The position numbers and the translations under genes are program-made. The notes beneath the pieces were generated by a model. That model saw only the letters and a program-made list of their open reading frames with translations, ran no database searches and was not told the origin of the DNA. Positions 25,898-35,901 of a stretch of 64,000 nt of DNA are shown here, one piece after another; the first letter of the stretch is position 1; each line of letters opens with the position of its first letter. Source of the DNA: Autumnicola psychrophila (GTDB taxonomy: Bacteria > Bacteroidota > Bacteroidia > Flavobacteriales > Flavobacteriaceae); assembly GCF_031846645.1 (NCBI RefSeq), contig NZ_JAVRHN010000003.1:1-64000 (forward strand). Direction: 5' to 3'.

Positions 25898-26620
25898 TTA
25901 AAGACTTCTTTGAATTACTTTTCCTGCATTTTCATACCATTCATTTCCCCAAATGGCTGAGGGGTGAGGAATCTGAACAAAAACAGTTCTGTCGCTTTCT
26001 AAAACACGTAAATAGTACCGACCCACCTTAGTTGTTTTTCCTTCTTTTTGAAAAGAATTAGGCACTACTTTATTCCAATATTTCATCATTGAGCTACCAT
26101 AAAAAAAGACTACTTTAGGCTCGTTTAATTGAATTTTTTCTTGAAGGTAATTTATTCTTCTCTCAGCTAATTCTTTAAAGTAATCTGAACGTGTAGTAAG
26201 GTAGGTTAGTTTTGACCATTTATCATATTTCCAATCCTTGACAGAAGGGGAAGGAAGGGGAAATAGGTCAAGAATTAAGTTTTCAGAATTTTTCTGTCCC
26301 CAATTATTTCTTTGCATGTCTCTTAATGAGGCTGTTGTAATATCTTTTCCTTCTATAGCCTTTCTTAGCTTCATAAGTCCCCACCAAGTAGGTTGATGCT
26401 TGCCCTTCGTAAAAAACTGGTGGTGACCAATATTTGAATGGTGTTCTTTACAGTCTATGAGGTCTGTTCTGTACCCATTCCAACTATTTATGCGTGTTAT
26501 TGTATCCTCAATTGTATATCCTCCATTTTCTTCGATTCCTACGAACCAATAATTGGCACTCCAAATACCATATCCGTAGAATGAATTAATATAGTCTTCA
26601 AGAATCTTATTCTCAATCAT
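25898..26620 (-). CDS. Small protein with uracil-DNA-glycosylase-like motifs
   Basis: 240 residues. 'YWFVGIEENGG' (24-34) corresponds in position to the first UDG-superfamily motif (VGxxPG-like), 'NLILDLFPLPSP' (114-125) to the strand after it, and 'FVQIPHPSAIWG' (214-225) to the closing HPSP-type motif. The classical catalytic residues are not obvious, so it may bind or cleave a nucleotide-related ligand rather than remove uracil. The ATG overlaps the SIR2 gene's stop as ATGA, so the two proteins are made together. Family call is by motif only. Confidence 0.5.
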   Translation of the reverse strand: MIENKILEDYINSFYGYGIWSANYWFVGIEENGGYTIEDTITRINSWNGYRTDLIDCKEHHSNIGHHQFFTKGKHQPTWWGLMKLRKAIEGKDITTASLRDMQRNNWGQKNSENLILDLFPLPSPSVKDWKYDKWSKLTYLTTRSDYFKELAERRINYLQEKIQLNEPKVVFFYGSSMMKYWNKVVPNSFQKEGKTTKVGRYYLRVLESDRTVFVQIPHPSAIWGNEWYENAGKVIQRSL

Positions 26621-28191
26621 AGTTGCAGTTTAAAATGGAGGAAATCGTAAAGACATACTAATTTCCTGTAGTGTGTACCTAACCTACTGTCATTTAATAA
26701 TTCTACATTTTCTTGTAGAAATTCTATTAAATCCTTCAAATCTATTTTATCTACTTGCAGTAGTGGAGTATAAATCAAGGTATGATATAATTCGCAATCA
26801 TTTTTTAGTTCATCAAAAGAAGCATATTTCTCATTAATAATATACTCTTTCCTCAGATAACTTCCTTTAGGTTTAAAATCTTCTAAGGACAGAGCATTTA
26901 CTTTTCCAATAAACCCAGGAGAGAACTCCTTAATATCTGACTCCTCATCAATTCCGTCCTCATTATTTAGGAAATTTCCTTCTCGCAAATGCTTAAAATA
27001 AGGTATGTAAGTGGCTGTAGTTGCTAAGTAGGGTAAGCTAAGTTTAGCAATCTTTTCAGGATTATAGTTCTGCGGTATAACGGCATCGGTTAAAATATCT
27101 ACAAGTTCTAATCCTTTAATTCCTTTTTCTGAAAGTTTGTCCCTTAAGCCAACCCCATAAACAAACTCAGCATTGTGAACATCTTCTAGGTTTTCAAGGT
27201 TATCTGTGACGTAAACTTTATGCTTCGAATCACTTGTCTTAACAAAATCATATACCATACCTTTCATTTGTCTCAATACCTTTATGGGCATCTTTTTTCT
27301 GTTATTTGCCAACACAGTAAACAGTTCGTTGTAGCTTTCAAGGCTTACTAATTTAATTGGTATAACGGTTTCTGATATCAGAATAGATGAATCAGTAATT
27401 GTTGGGTTTTTAACTTCAGGAGACCATTGGCAAAAAACGAGTCTATCTTTAAGCTTTTCTACCTTTTCTTTGGTCAAACATTTAAGGATAGATTTTAAAA
27501 TTTCTTGAATATTGGAGTCATCCAAGCTGTAGCCTATAAAAACAATGGGGTTTTCAATAAAAATAGTCAATAGCTTGGCAGCCAGATAGGAATTTCTTTC
27601 GTGGTAAAGTTTATAATCTTCTTCAGTTAATATTAAGGTGTTAGGGTTTGAAATGCAACCATGAATTTTGTAAAGTTCACCTATTGAAAAAAGCTCCGAA
27701 AAAATTAATTCTTCCTGACCAATGTACTTGTTGAAATCAGGAAAAACTGATTCTATGAGACAATCCCAATTTGTAGTTATAACGCCATCGATATTGACCT
27801 TTTTTATGAGTTTCAACTCTTTTTCGAGCTTCTCATCATCTAGAAGGTTTCCTTCACCTCTAATCCTTTTGCTTATCTCATATTTGAGAGGAGAATACTC
27901 AGTTTGCGCTTTATCTTCAAATTCGGTTCTACTATCAACAAAACTTTCAGACTCCCACCAAACAGAATTAAAATCTTTACCCATTAAGCTAGCTACTCTA
28001 GGTAAATTGGAATTTGCATTGGATTTATAGTAATTAAAAGGCTTCGACAGTCCCAAATTGGCACAGGATTCCTTCAATAAATCCTCCCAACATGGCAACC
28101 CCATGTACCTTCTTGAAAAGCCTGAGCCGATGAAAAGAAAAGGAGATGTATTAAATTTAGAAAAATGTTCTTTTAGTTCTTCTTTAAACAT
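26617..28191 (-). CDS. SIR2-like domain protein (putative NADase defence effector)
   Basis: 524 residues. The first 230 form a SIR2_2-type Rossmann domain: 'FLFIGSGFSRRYMGLPCWEDLL' region (18-39), 'GVITTNWD' (136-143) with the catalytic Asn, 'LYKIHGC' (173-179) with the catalytic His, and 'FIGYSLDD' (218-225). Catalytic Asn and His are kept, so NAD+ hydrolysis is plausible. SIR2 proteins of this type in antiphage systems (Thoeris ThsA, DSR, SIR2-HerA) deplete NAD+ on infection. The C-terminal ~290 residues, a probable sensor, are unassigned. It begins 10 bp after hsdM and is coupled to the UDG-like gene. Confidence 0.85.
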   Translation of the reverse strand: MFKEELKEHFSKFNTSPFLFIGSGFSRRYMGLPCWEDLLKESCANLGLSKPFNYYKSNANSNLPRVASLMGKDFNSVWWESESFVDSRTEFEDKAQTEYSPLKYEISKRIRGEGNLLDDEKLEKELKLIKKVNIDGVITTNWDCLIESVFPDFNKYIGQEELIFSELFSIGELYKIHGCISNPNTLILTEEDYKLYHERNSYLAAKLLTIFIENPIVFIGYSLDDSNIQEILKSILKCLTKEKVEKLKDRLVFCQWSPEVKNPTITDSSILISETVIPIKLVSLESYNELFTVLANNRKKMPIKVLRQMKGMVYDFVKTSDSKHKVYVTDNLENLEDVHNAEFVYGVGLRDKLSEKGIKGLELVDILTDAVIPQNYNPEKIAKLSLPYLATTATYIPYFKHLREGNFLNNEDGIDEESDIKEFSPGFIGKVNALSLEDFKPKGSYLRKEYIINEKYASFDELKNDCELYHTLIYTPLLQVDKIDLKDLIEFLQENVELLNDSRLGTHYRKLVCLYDFLHFKLQL

Positions 28192-28201
28192 ATTCTACCT
28201 A

Positions 28202-29713
28202 TTAGTTGAGTTTTTCCACTATCTCCTTAAAACTATTCAGTCCTGATTCCAAGTTCTCAATAATCTCCTGAACTAAAATTTCAGGTTCAGGTAAGTTATC
28301 TAAATCAGTTAGACTCTTGTCTCTTAACCAGAAAATATCAAGAGAGGTTTTGTCTCTTTTTAGAACCTCCTCATAACTATACTTTCTCCATCGTCCTTCA
28401 GGATTATCCTCACTCCATGTCTCAGTTCTGTTGTGCCTATTCTGAGGATTGTAGAGCTGAATAAACTCTTCCAGATGAGCCAAGGTCATTGGCTTCTGCT
28501 TTAGGGTATGGTGAACATTGGTTCTGTAGTCGTAGAACCATATATCTTTCGTCCAGGCATCCTTATTTGCAGGTTTGTTTACGAAGAAGAGAACATTCGC
28601 TTTTACTCCATGAGCATAGAAGAGTCCTGTAGGTAAACGTAGAATGGTATGAAGATCAGTAGTTTTCATTAGCTGCTTTCGAACTTCTTCTCCTGCACCA
28701 CCTTCAAAGAGAACGTTATCTGGTAGGACTACTGCTGCTTCTCCATTAACCTTTAGCTGAGTTTTGATGTGCTGAAGGAAATTAAGCTGTTTGTTGGAAG
28801 TAGTTTCCCAGAAATCCTGACGATTATAGCTCATATCCTCTTTCTGAACCTCTCCTGCTTCATTAGTAATGGTCATGCTGCTTTTCTTGCCAAAAGGTGG
28901 ATTTGCAAGCACATAGTCGAACCTCCTTCCATCATCAGAAATAAGTGCATCATTAGGCGAAAGAAAAGGTTCTCCATCAATTTCTCCAATGTTGTGGAGG
29001 TACATGTTCATCAGACACATTCTACGTGTACTGGCAACAATTTCGTTCCCATGAAAGGTCTTGTTCTTTAGGAATTCTTTTTCTTCTCTGTCCAACTGAT
29101 TGTTCTCAACAATCCAATCGTAAGCAGCTAAAAAGAAGCCTCCTGTGCCACATGCAGGGTCTGCTATGGTTTTCTTTGGCTTTGGCTGAACACAAGCTAC
29201 AATCGCTTGTATAAGTGCTCTGGGTGTGAAATATTGACCTGCTCCTGACTTTGTATCTTCTGCATTCTTCTCAAGAAGACCTTCGTAGATTTTACCCTTT
29301 ATATCTGCACCCATCAAACTCCATTGCTCTTGGTCAATAAGATTGATTACTCTCAACAGTTTGGAAGGGTCTTGAATCTTGTTCTGACTCTTAGTAAAGA
29401 TTTGACCTAACATTCCTTTTTCTGTGGAGAGGGAACGTAGTAATTGAGAATAAAAGGACTCTAATTCAGCTCCTCTCTTGCTTGAAAGGTTTTCCCAGTT
29501 ACAGATTTCCCCATCAGGAATTTCGTTTCCTTCTACATCTTTTAGTTTAGGAAAGGTAAGTCCTTTGTTGTATGGAGGCTTGTTAAGCTCGTCTGCCATT
29601 TTGAGGAATAGGAGGTAGGTTATTTGCTCCAAATAATCTCCATAGCCAACTCCATCATCACGTAGTACGTTAGCTAAATTCCAAATCTTTGATATTATTG
29701 TTGAGTCTGTCAT
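28202..29713 (-). CDS. hsdM: Type I restriction-modification DNA methyltransferase subunit
   Basis: 503 residues of N6-adenine methyltransferase. An N-terminal HsdM helical domain ('LRDDGVGYGDYLEQITYLLFLKM'), SAM-binding 'DPACGTGGFFLAAYD' (185-199) and catalytic 'NPPFGKKS' (271-278). It modifies host DNA with HsdS and forms the restriction complex with HsdR. The ATG overlaps the stop of the DUF262 gene by 4 bp, so it is separated from hsdS by that gene. A remnant of a different hsdM lies 2.4 kb downstream. Confidence 0.95.
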   Translation of the reverse strand: MTDSTIISKIWNLANVLRDDGVGYGDYLEQITYLLFLKMADELNKPPYNKGLTFPKLKDVEGNEIPDGEICNWENLSSKRGAELESFYSQLLRSLSTEKGMLGQIFTKSQNKIQDPSKLLRVINLIDQEQWSLMGADIKGKIYEGLLEKNAEDTKSGAGQYFTPRALIQAIVACVQPKPKKTIADPACGTGGFFLAAYDWIVENNQLDREEKEFLKNKTFHGNEIVASTRRMCLMNMYLHNIGEIDGEPFLSPNDALISDDGRRFDYVLANPPFGKKSSMTITNEAGEVQKEDMSYNRQDFWETTSNKQLNFLQHIKTQLKVNGEAAVVLPDNVLFEGGAGEEVRKQLMKTTDLHTILRLPTGLFYAHGVKANVLFFVNKPANKDAWTKDIWFYDYRTNVHHTLKQKPMTLAHLEEFIQLYNPQNRHNRTETWSEDNPEGRWRKYSYEEVLKRDKTSLDIFWLRDKSLTDLDNLPEPEILVQEIIENLESGLNSFKEIVEKLN

Positions 29714-31464
29714 CTAATTAAAAATAAATCCACTTGTAATATTTCTTCTATATCTCCTAATAGCTTCGACCTTCTAGCTGCAATAGAATCTATATCCCAT
29801 TTCTCAATCTTCTTCTGGTTGAAAGCATCGAAAATATTCTGCGTTATCCTGAAGGAGGTTATTTTATCGTCTGAAGTACCATGCTTTCCTTTACCTTGGT
29901 AAATTCCAATTTTATTCTCAAAGGCATCATTACTAGCTTGAATATTCTTTTTTCCACTAATTAAGGTGAGGTTACCAAGAGAATTTACCCATTCTACTCC
30001 GTCTCTGTCATCTTCAATGACGTGTTTCCACCCGTATACCTCGTGAAAATTTTGAGGAAGTATATGTTCCACATGGATATTTCTATCTTTTAAAGAAATG
30101 TATTCAGGATTATCAATTTGATTATACTCTATTAGTATTAAAAGAGGTTTACACCATTGTTCGTGGTAAATATTACCTGTAAGTGCACTTTCGATTCTAT
30201 CTTGAACTTTATTTTCTTTTAAGTTCTTTTCTAGTTCATATTTTATTTCATTAATTAGTTTCCCTTCTTTAAGCCATTTTATTAAATTAAATGTAGTCTG
30301 CTTGATTCGAGTAAGAGTAAAACCTGCAATCCAGAAAAGGTAAAAGAATCTTCTGACGGTTTGCTTTAATTCATCAATATCAGGATATCCTGTATGCAAA
30401 GCAGTAGTTAAAACTGTTTTCCAGTATATTGACCACCGCAAATAAAAGAATGAGTAATCTAACTTATTTTTTGAGTTGAAAACATGTTGTTGATATTCTA
30501 ATATAAAAGCCTTAAAATCTGAAATTACATCTAACGGGTCTTCATTTTCGAATTGACGTTCTAATTCGTCATACAATGATTTTTTTGGGTTTGCAGCTAA
30601 GAGAAAATATTCATACATAACGAATAATTCGTTCATACTTTCTTCTACATCAAGCGCAATGTCTTCACATTTAATCCAATCTTGTAAAAACTGGTTTTCC
30701 TTACTCTGAACAACCTCAGAGTCATATTTCATATGAAGCTTCCCAATTAAAAAGCTCTTTATTAAATCAGAATTAGTCAAATCTAAACCCCTTGCATTTA
30801 GAACTTGGAAAAGCTTAATGGCAAACCCAACATTGGAACAATCAATCCTAATTATTTTAATTTGATTGAAAATGTAATTCAGTAATTCACCCGCCTGTGA
30901 TTCTCCTAGTTCCTCCAACCGATGTCTAAACTCAACAGATGTATTAATAAATTTATATTCGGGAGCTTCATCTTTCCGAAGGTCTTTTTTATAAGGTTTC
31001 CTATGTTCTAAAATATTTCCTTTAATGATATATTTGTCAAAATCAGTACTATGATTAGAGTGAGTTGCCAAACGTAATCTTCCAAATTTATCACTAACCA
31101 TAATGGCATTTTTAATTTGTTCAATCCCAACGGCAAATGGGTCTTCCTCACATTGCTTACGGTTAATATTTGGGTATAAATCCCTAATAGTTGCCATTAA
31201 TATAATAAGAGTTGTCAGTCTTTGTTGACCATCAACTACATCAAGATATTTTGTTCCATTTCCTGAAGCAGCAGTAATGATAGAACCAAGAAAATAATTA
31301 GGTTCTTGGTTATAAAAACTTTCTAAAATATCATCCCATAATTTATCTATCTCATCGTCTGACCATTTGTAAGGTCTCTGATAAATTGGTATTTGATACA
31401 ATGCATCAGAATCCGTAAGGAGCTTATTAATTGTAAGGCTGTTGGGTTTAAAACTTTCTTCCAT
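29710..31464 (-). CDS. DUF262/DUF1524 (GmrSD-like) protein inside the hsd operon
   Basis: 584 residues. N-terminal DUF262 domain with 'YQRPYKWSDDEIDKLWDDI' region and the nucleotide-binding/ParB-like signature 'DGQQRLTTL' (78-86). C-terminal DUF1524 HNH-like domain with 'HVEHILPQNF' (464-473) and 'SLGNLTLIS' (492-500). Proteins with both domains (GmrSD, BrxU) are NTP-dependent type IV restriction enzymes against modified DNA. It lies 3 bp after hsdS and overlaps hsdM, so it is an integral operon member, probably covering phages whose modified DNA escapes the type I enzyme. Confidence 0.88.
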   Translation of the reverse strand: MEESFKPNSLTINKLLTDSDALYQIPIYQRPYKWSDDEIDKLWDDILESFYNQEPNYFLGSIITAASGNGTKYLDVVDGQQRLTTLIILMATIRDLYPNINRKQCEEDPFAVGIEQIKNAIMVSDKFGRLRLATHSNHSTDFDKYIIKGNILEHRKPYKKDLRKDEAPEYKFINTSVEFRHRLEELGESQAGELLNYIFNQIKIIRIDCSNVGFAIKLFQVLNARGLDLTNSDLIKSFLIGKLHMKYDSEVVQSKENQFLQDWIKCEDIALDVEESMNELFVMYEYFLLAANPKKSLYDELERQFENEDPLDVISDFKAFILEYQQHVFNSKNKLDYSFFYLRWSIYWKTVLTTALHTGYPDIDELKQTVRRFFYLFWIAGFTLTRIKQTTFNLIKWLKEGKLINEIKYELEKNLKENKVQDRIESALTGNIYHEQWCKPLLILIEYNQIDNPEYISLKDRNIHVEHILPQNFHEVYGWKHVIEDDRDGVEWVNSLGNLTLISGKKNIQASNDAFENKIGIYQGKGKHGTSDDKITSFRITQNIFDAFNQKKIEKWDIDSIAARRSKLLGDIEEILQVDLFLIR

Positions 31465-31467
31465 AAC

Positions 31468-32931
31468 TTATGCAGATTTCATTTTTTCTTCTTTAATACG
31501 TTTCAATAGGACATCAGCAGATTCATAATCTTTTTCTTTTTTACACTTTTCAATTTCTTCCTCTGAAAGTAATTTCCCATCAAAGGCTTTTTTAAGGATA
31601 CTTTGTTGAAGCGCTGTTACTTTTTGAAGATTTTCTTCGATGCTTCTTTCTGTTTGGTCACAGACAGAAATTCGTGATTCAATTTCTTTAACAATTAAAG
31701 CTTGTTCTTTAACAGAAGTCAAAGGAAAATCAAAATTCATAATTCTACCTTGATTTAATGCCTTCTGATTGTTTCCTGAACCTACTCTGCGATTCTTTTC
31801 ATACTGCATAAATAGATAATAGAACAGAAACTCAGGTAATAAAATCTTCTGGTTAATCTGAATGGCGGCAGTATTTTGATTATGACAGGCAGGAATTTGT
31901 AAAATTGCTGCTTGACCACGTGTTTTGCCTTCTCCAATCATGGCTAACAATACTGTCGAAGGAGGATGTACTATTGTGGAGGCATTATCTAATCCTTTCT
32001 GGGTAATTTTTTCTGTGGTGTCAAATATTTTATTAAAGCTAACTTCCCCACTACTTACCCAAGGTATATTTCCATTTTCCCAATATTCTTTTTTACTTCT
32101 ACTTGGTGTAGAACCGACAAAAACTGAAGAGATGTTTCCTAATTTCGTCCAACCCCAATTTCTTGGTAAAGTAGGCAAGGCTTCTAATTCCTTTAAAGAT
32201 AAACCAGGAACTTCTGCAAGCTTTCTAGGCTTCCTGGGTTTTTTTCTACCAGAGGGTTTTTTTTCATAGTCCTGTAGAGCAGCTTTCCAATTCCTAAGAT
32301 TTTCCTCGTAGTAAGATTCCCTTTCGATGAAAACAGTTTCTAATAAGTCCTCAGTCTTAGGCAAATCCTGTTGCTTTATCCTCCATTCTTTGGTGAATTC
32401 ACCCTCAAAAGCCTTTTTTAGAACAGCCTGTCTATAAACCTTCAACTGCTCCTGTGCCTTCTTTAGATCTGCAATACCACTATCTAAACTGCTGAAAAGC
32501 TCCTCAGTCTTTGCTACAATGGCTCTTTGAACAGGAAGGGGAGGTAAAAGAAATTCTTGTTTGGAAGAAGTCGAAATCCAATATCGCTTATGGGTGTCAC
32601 TCCTTGTTTTATGCACTTGTAAGGCATAAAAAGTAAATGGCAGGTTCAACAATCTGCTTTTAGGTATTAGAAACTTCATAGCTGAAGATTTAACTTTAAA
32701 AGGAAAATTTACATATTGGGAGGCAGTAGTAAAATCGTCGAATATTATAGTGGGTAAATTTGTAAAAATCCCATGTTTTTCATTCGTGTGCCCTTTAATA
32801 AAAGTCTTGCCTGCTGTCAAAACAGGAGTTTCATAATGGTCACTATACTCTGTACTGCTAACTATGTATTTTGAAGGTTGTTCATAGTCTAATAAATCTT
32901 CAAATTTGCATTTCTTCCAGTCTTCTCTCAT
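31468..32931 (-). CDS. hsdS: Type I restriction specificity subunit
   Basis: 487 residues with two target recognition domains (about 1-130 and 255-420) each followed by a long coiled coil ('VAKTEELFSSLDSGIADLKKA' and 'VKEIESRISVCDQTERSIEEN' regions). 'LPPLPVQRAIVAK' closes the first TRD and 'VKEQALIVKEIE' the second. The two domains define a bipartite recognition sequence that I cannot predict. The start overlaps the hsdR stop as TAATG. A lysine-rich linker around 215-245 is unusual (KKPSGRKKPRKPRK). Confidence 0.93.
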   Translation of the reverse strand: MREDWKKCKFEDLLDYEQPSKYIVSSTEYSDHYETPVLTAGKTFIKGHTNEKHGIFTNLPTIIFDDFTTASQYVNFPFKVKSSAMKFLIPKSRLLNLPFTFYALQVHKTRSDTHKRYWISTSSKQEFLLPPLPVQRAIVAKTEELFSSLDSGIADLKKAQEQLKVYRQAVLKKAFEGEFTKEWRIKQQDLPKTEDLLETVFIERESYYEENLRNWKAALQDYEKKPSGRKKPRKPRKLAEVPGLSLKELEALPTLPRNWGWTKLGNISSVFVGSTPSRSKKEYWENGNIPWVSSGEVSFNKIFDTTEKITQKGLDNASTIVHPPSTVLLAMIGEGKTRGQAAILQIPACHNQNTAAIQINQKILLPEFLFYYLFMQYEKNRRVGSGNNQKALNQGRIMNFDFPLTSVKEQALIVKEIESRISVCDQTERSIEENLQKVTALQQSILKKAFDGKLLSEEEIEKCKKEKDYESADVLLKRIKEEKMKSA

Positions 32932-35744
32932 TATGCAGCCAATACTTCATTAAGTTCATCAATAATTTCATTCATCTCATTCCCAAAGAGCTGATACATT
33001 TTACCTCTTCCACCTTGAGAATCAAAAGGCGTGTAATCCAAATCATCCAATTCTATATGGTAGCTGCTTACTACGTGTTCTTTTATCATTCTTAACCAAT
33101 CCATTTGTTCTGAGGTAAAGCGATTGTGCTTTCCTGCATTTTGTTTAAAAATCCAATTTTTGAAGTTCTCATCTATGGTCTTGTCAAAGGGTTTTAGTTC
33201 TTTATCAATTCCACAGGCTCTTCTAATAAGTGAGACCAAAGCTGTAAGTTCATCCTGAGGTGCTTTACCTTTTACTTCCTCCAGAGCAGCATAAGCATTC
33301 CACACATTATCTGGTGCTAAAGTAGGTTTATCCATTCTCAGTTTTTCCATAACATCCTGAATCATTTTGAAGGTAATGTCCCTTCTTTGATAAGGCTGAT
33401 TATAAAAGATACTGAGAGCTTTAATTTCATCTTTATTAGCTTCAAGATATTGCGTAAATTTTTGAATAGTTTTCTTTGCCTGGTCAACAGAAGTTTTCTC
33501 CCATTCAGATTTAGTGACTGTATCAATATTGATATGGTCGATTATCTGCTCGTGCTCTTTTCGAACATTTTCGAGATAATCATTCAATTGACCATTAAAA
33601 GTTTTGGCTGCTTCAAGAGCTAATTTTTCCTGAGCTTCTTTTTTAGCTTCTTCATATTGTGCAGGAGTACGTTCTGCTTCAGGAATATTTTTAATTAGCT
33701 CCTGTGCTCCATTCTCAATGGCATCTGGGTCAAAAGCTGTAATAAGTTCTTTGGTTATTTGTTTCAGATTTTTTCCTCCTGAAAACTCCAAAATCTTCTC
33801 CTGTTCTTTTTCAGTAATCTGCTTCTCCAGACGAATTAATCTGTTTGCTAAAGACAGGAACAAATCTTCATCTGCTACACCTACTGTGACTGCACCTAAT
33901 AAATCCTTCATTGGTGCAGAAGGTTTTCTCTCTAAAGGTCTGCTGTCTGTTTTTTTAGATTTGGTCGCTCCAATGGCATCTACAATAACGAAATGGGTTT
34001 TGCTTCTGGCTGTTGCTGAAACTTCTCTTAGTTTTTCAGAATCTATGGTTCTTGTTCCCCTACCTTTCATTTGCTCAAAGTAATTGATGCTTTTCACATC
34101 TCTCATGAACAAAAGAACCTCCAGAGGTTTTACATCCGTACCTGTCGCAATCATATCTACTGTAACCGCAATGCGTGGATGATATGAATTCCTGAATCTA
34201 TTCAAAACTGATTTTGGGTCTTCATCAATTTTATAAGTAACCTTCTTACAGAAGTCATCTCCTTCATTAAACTCCTCTCTTATGATTTTGATGATATCAT
34301 CAGCATGGCTGTCAGTCTTGGCAAAGACAAGAGTTTTAGGTACTTCATAATTTCCCTGTTCATCAAACCTATCTGGAAAGATGGTGGTGCGCAGTACCTT
34401 CTTATATTCTTTTATGATGTTCCTGATTTGACTTGGGTTTACTACCTTTTTGTCTAAATCGTTTCTCTTGTATTCTGTATCCTCGTCCTCCTGTTGCCAT
34501 CTTTTTGCTCTGGTGAGTTTGTCCCTCCTGTCGACAAACCATCCTGATTCAATTACACCTCCTTTTGAAGAAATCTCTGTTTCAATATTGTAAACCTCAT
34601 ATGGTACGTTTACACCATCAGTTACAGATTCTTCATACGTGTACTGGCTTACTACATTCTCATTAAAGAATCCAAAGGTTCTTTTATCTGGAGTTGCAGT
34701 AAGACCTATTAAAAAAGCATCGAAGTAATCCAGCACCTGTTTCCATAAGTTGTAGATGGAACGATGCGCTTCATCAATGACAATAAAGTCGAATTGTTCT
34801 ATGGGAACTCTGGGGGTGTATTCGACAGGAACAGGTTGCTTTTTATTCATCTGTTGTTCCATCCAAGTACTTTCGTTGGGATTAGATTCCTCAGCACTTT
34901 CTTCCAATTCCTCACCTTTAAGAATGGAGTATAATCTTTGGATGGTAGAGATGCAAACCTGACTGTCTGATGCTATGTAGCCTGAAGTAAGTCTCTGGAC
35001 ATTGTACAATTCTGTGAATTTTCTATTATCGTCATCGGGCTGATAGGTCATGAATTCCTGCTCAGCCTGCTCTCCAAGGTTACGTGTGTCGACTAGGAAG
35101 AGTATCCTTTTGGCATCAGCATATTTTAATAGGCGATAAACAAAGGTAGCAGCAGTAAAGGTCTTTCCTGCCCCTGTAGCCATTTGTATTAAAGCTTTAG
35201 GTCTATTGTTTTTGAAGGATTGTTCAAGATTATTAATCGCAACAATTTGTGCAGGACGTAAACCTTCAGGATTTAAAGAAGGTAGTTTTGTCAACCTATC
35301 TCTCAGGCTGTTACCTTTCCTTATCCATTCTGCTATGGTTTCAGGTTTATGAAAGCTGAAAACGTTCCTTCCTCTTGGCTTTGGGTCTCTGAAGTCTCTG
35401 AAACGAGTTATAGTTCCTGTGCTTTCGTAAACAAAAGGCAGAGGGTCGTTCTTCAGGTACTTTAGCTGTGCCTGAGCATAGTCTTTAGATTGCTCTTCAA
35501 CAACTGTCAGGCGATGACCTTCATCTTCCTTTTTAGCTTCGATTACTCCAACAGGAATCCTATCTACGAAAAGTACATAATCAGCAAATCCTGCATCAGT
35601 CTGGTATTCTCTTACAGCTACACCTTTGGAAGCAGAGAGATTTATTTTGTCCTTTGATTGAATTTCCCATCCTGCATCAGAAAGCATCTTATCGATTTTA
35701 TCTCTTGCTATCTGTTCAGGATTCTGGTTGACAGTTTCAGCCAT
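32931..35744 (-). CDS. hsdR: Type I restriction endonuclease subunit
   Basis: 937 residues. N-terminal PD-(D/E)XK nuclease with Asp55 ('FADYVLFVDR') and Glu69-Ala-Lys71 ('GVIEAKK'). Helicase motor: Walker A 'MATGAGKTFTAA' (188-199), 'IDEAHRSIYNLW' (323-334), 'GLTATPDKR', and motif VI 'EQMKGRGTRTI'. The C-terminal part is helical and should bind HsdM. It translocates DNA and cuts it when unmethylated sites are found. It is the first gene of a six-gene operon on the minus strand and lies 157 bp from the divergent membrane nuclease-like gene. Confidence 0.95.
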   Translation of the reverse strand: MAETVNQNPEQIARDKIDKMLSDAGWEIQSKDKINLSASKGVAVREYQTDAGFADYVLFVDRIPVGVIEAKKEDEGHRLTVVEEQSKDYAQAQLKYLKNDPLPFVYESTGTITRFRDFRDPKPRGRNVFSFHKPETIAEWIRKGNSLRDRLTKLPSLNPEGLRPAQIVAINNLEQSFKNNRPKALIQMATGAGKTFTAATFVYRLLKYADAKRILFLVDTRNLGEQAEQEFMTYQPDDDNRKFTELYNVQRLTSGYIASDSQVCISTIQRLYSILKGEELEESAEESNPNESTWMEQQMNKKQPVPVEYTPRVPIEQFDFIVIDEAHRSIYNLWKQVLDYFDAFLIGLTATPDKRTFGFFNENVVSQYTYEESVTDGVNVPYEVYNIETEISSKGGVIESGWFVDRRDKLTRAKRWQQEDEDTEYKRNDLDKKVVNPSQIRNIIKEYKKVLRTTIFPDRFDEQGNYEVPKTLVFAKTDSHADDIIKIIREEFNEGDDFCKKVTYKIDEDPKSVLNRFRNSYHPRIAVTVDMIATGTDVKPLEVLLFMRDVKSINYFEQMKGRGTRTIDSEKLREVSATARSKTHFVIVDAIGATKSKKTDSRPLERKPSAPMKDLLGAVTVGVADEDLFLSLANRLIRLEKQITEKEQEKILEFSGGKNLKQITKELITAFDPDAIENGAQELIKNIPEAERTPAQYEEAKKEAQEKLALEAAKTFNGQLNDYLENVRKEHEQIIDHINIDTVTKSEWEKTSVDQAKKTIQKFTQYLEANKDEIKALSIFYNQPYQRRDITFKMIQDVMEKLRMDKPTLAPDNVWNAYAALEEVKGKAPQDELTALVSLIRRACGIDKELKPFDKTIDENFKNWIFKQNAGKHNRFTSEQMDWLRMIKEHVVSSYHIELDDLDYTPFDSQGGRGKMYQLFGNEMNEIIDELNEVLAA

Positions 35745-35901
35745 TCCTTATTTTTATAATTCAACAGAAATCAACGTAGGGAGTAGATTTTGTAGGAAAT
35801 AAAGATATAAAAATTTGTTAAGGAAAAAATAAGTAAATTCATGAAATGAAAAGAGAAGTGCGGTAAACAGACGGTTTATCGTAACAAACCCAAATTTGAC
35901 C

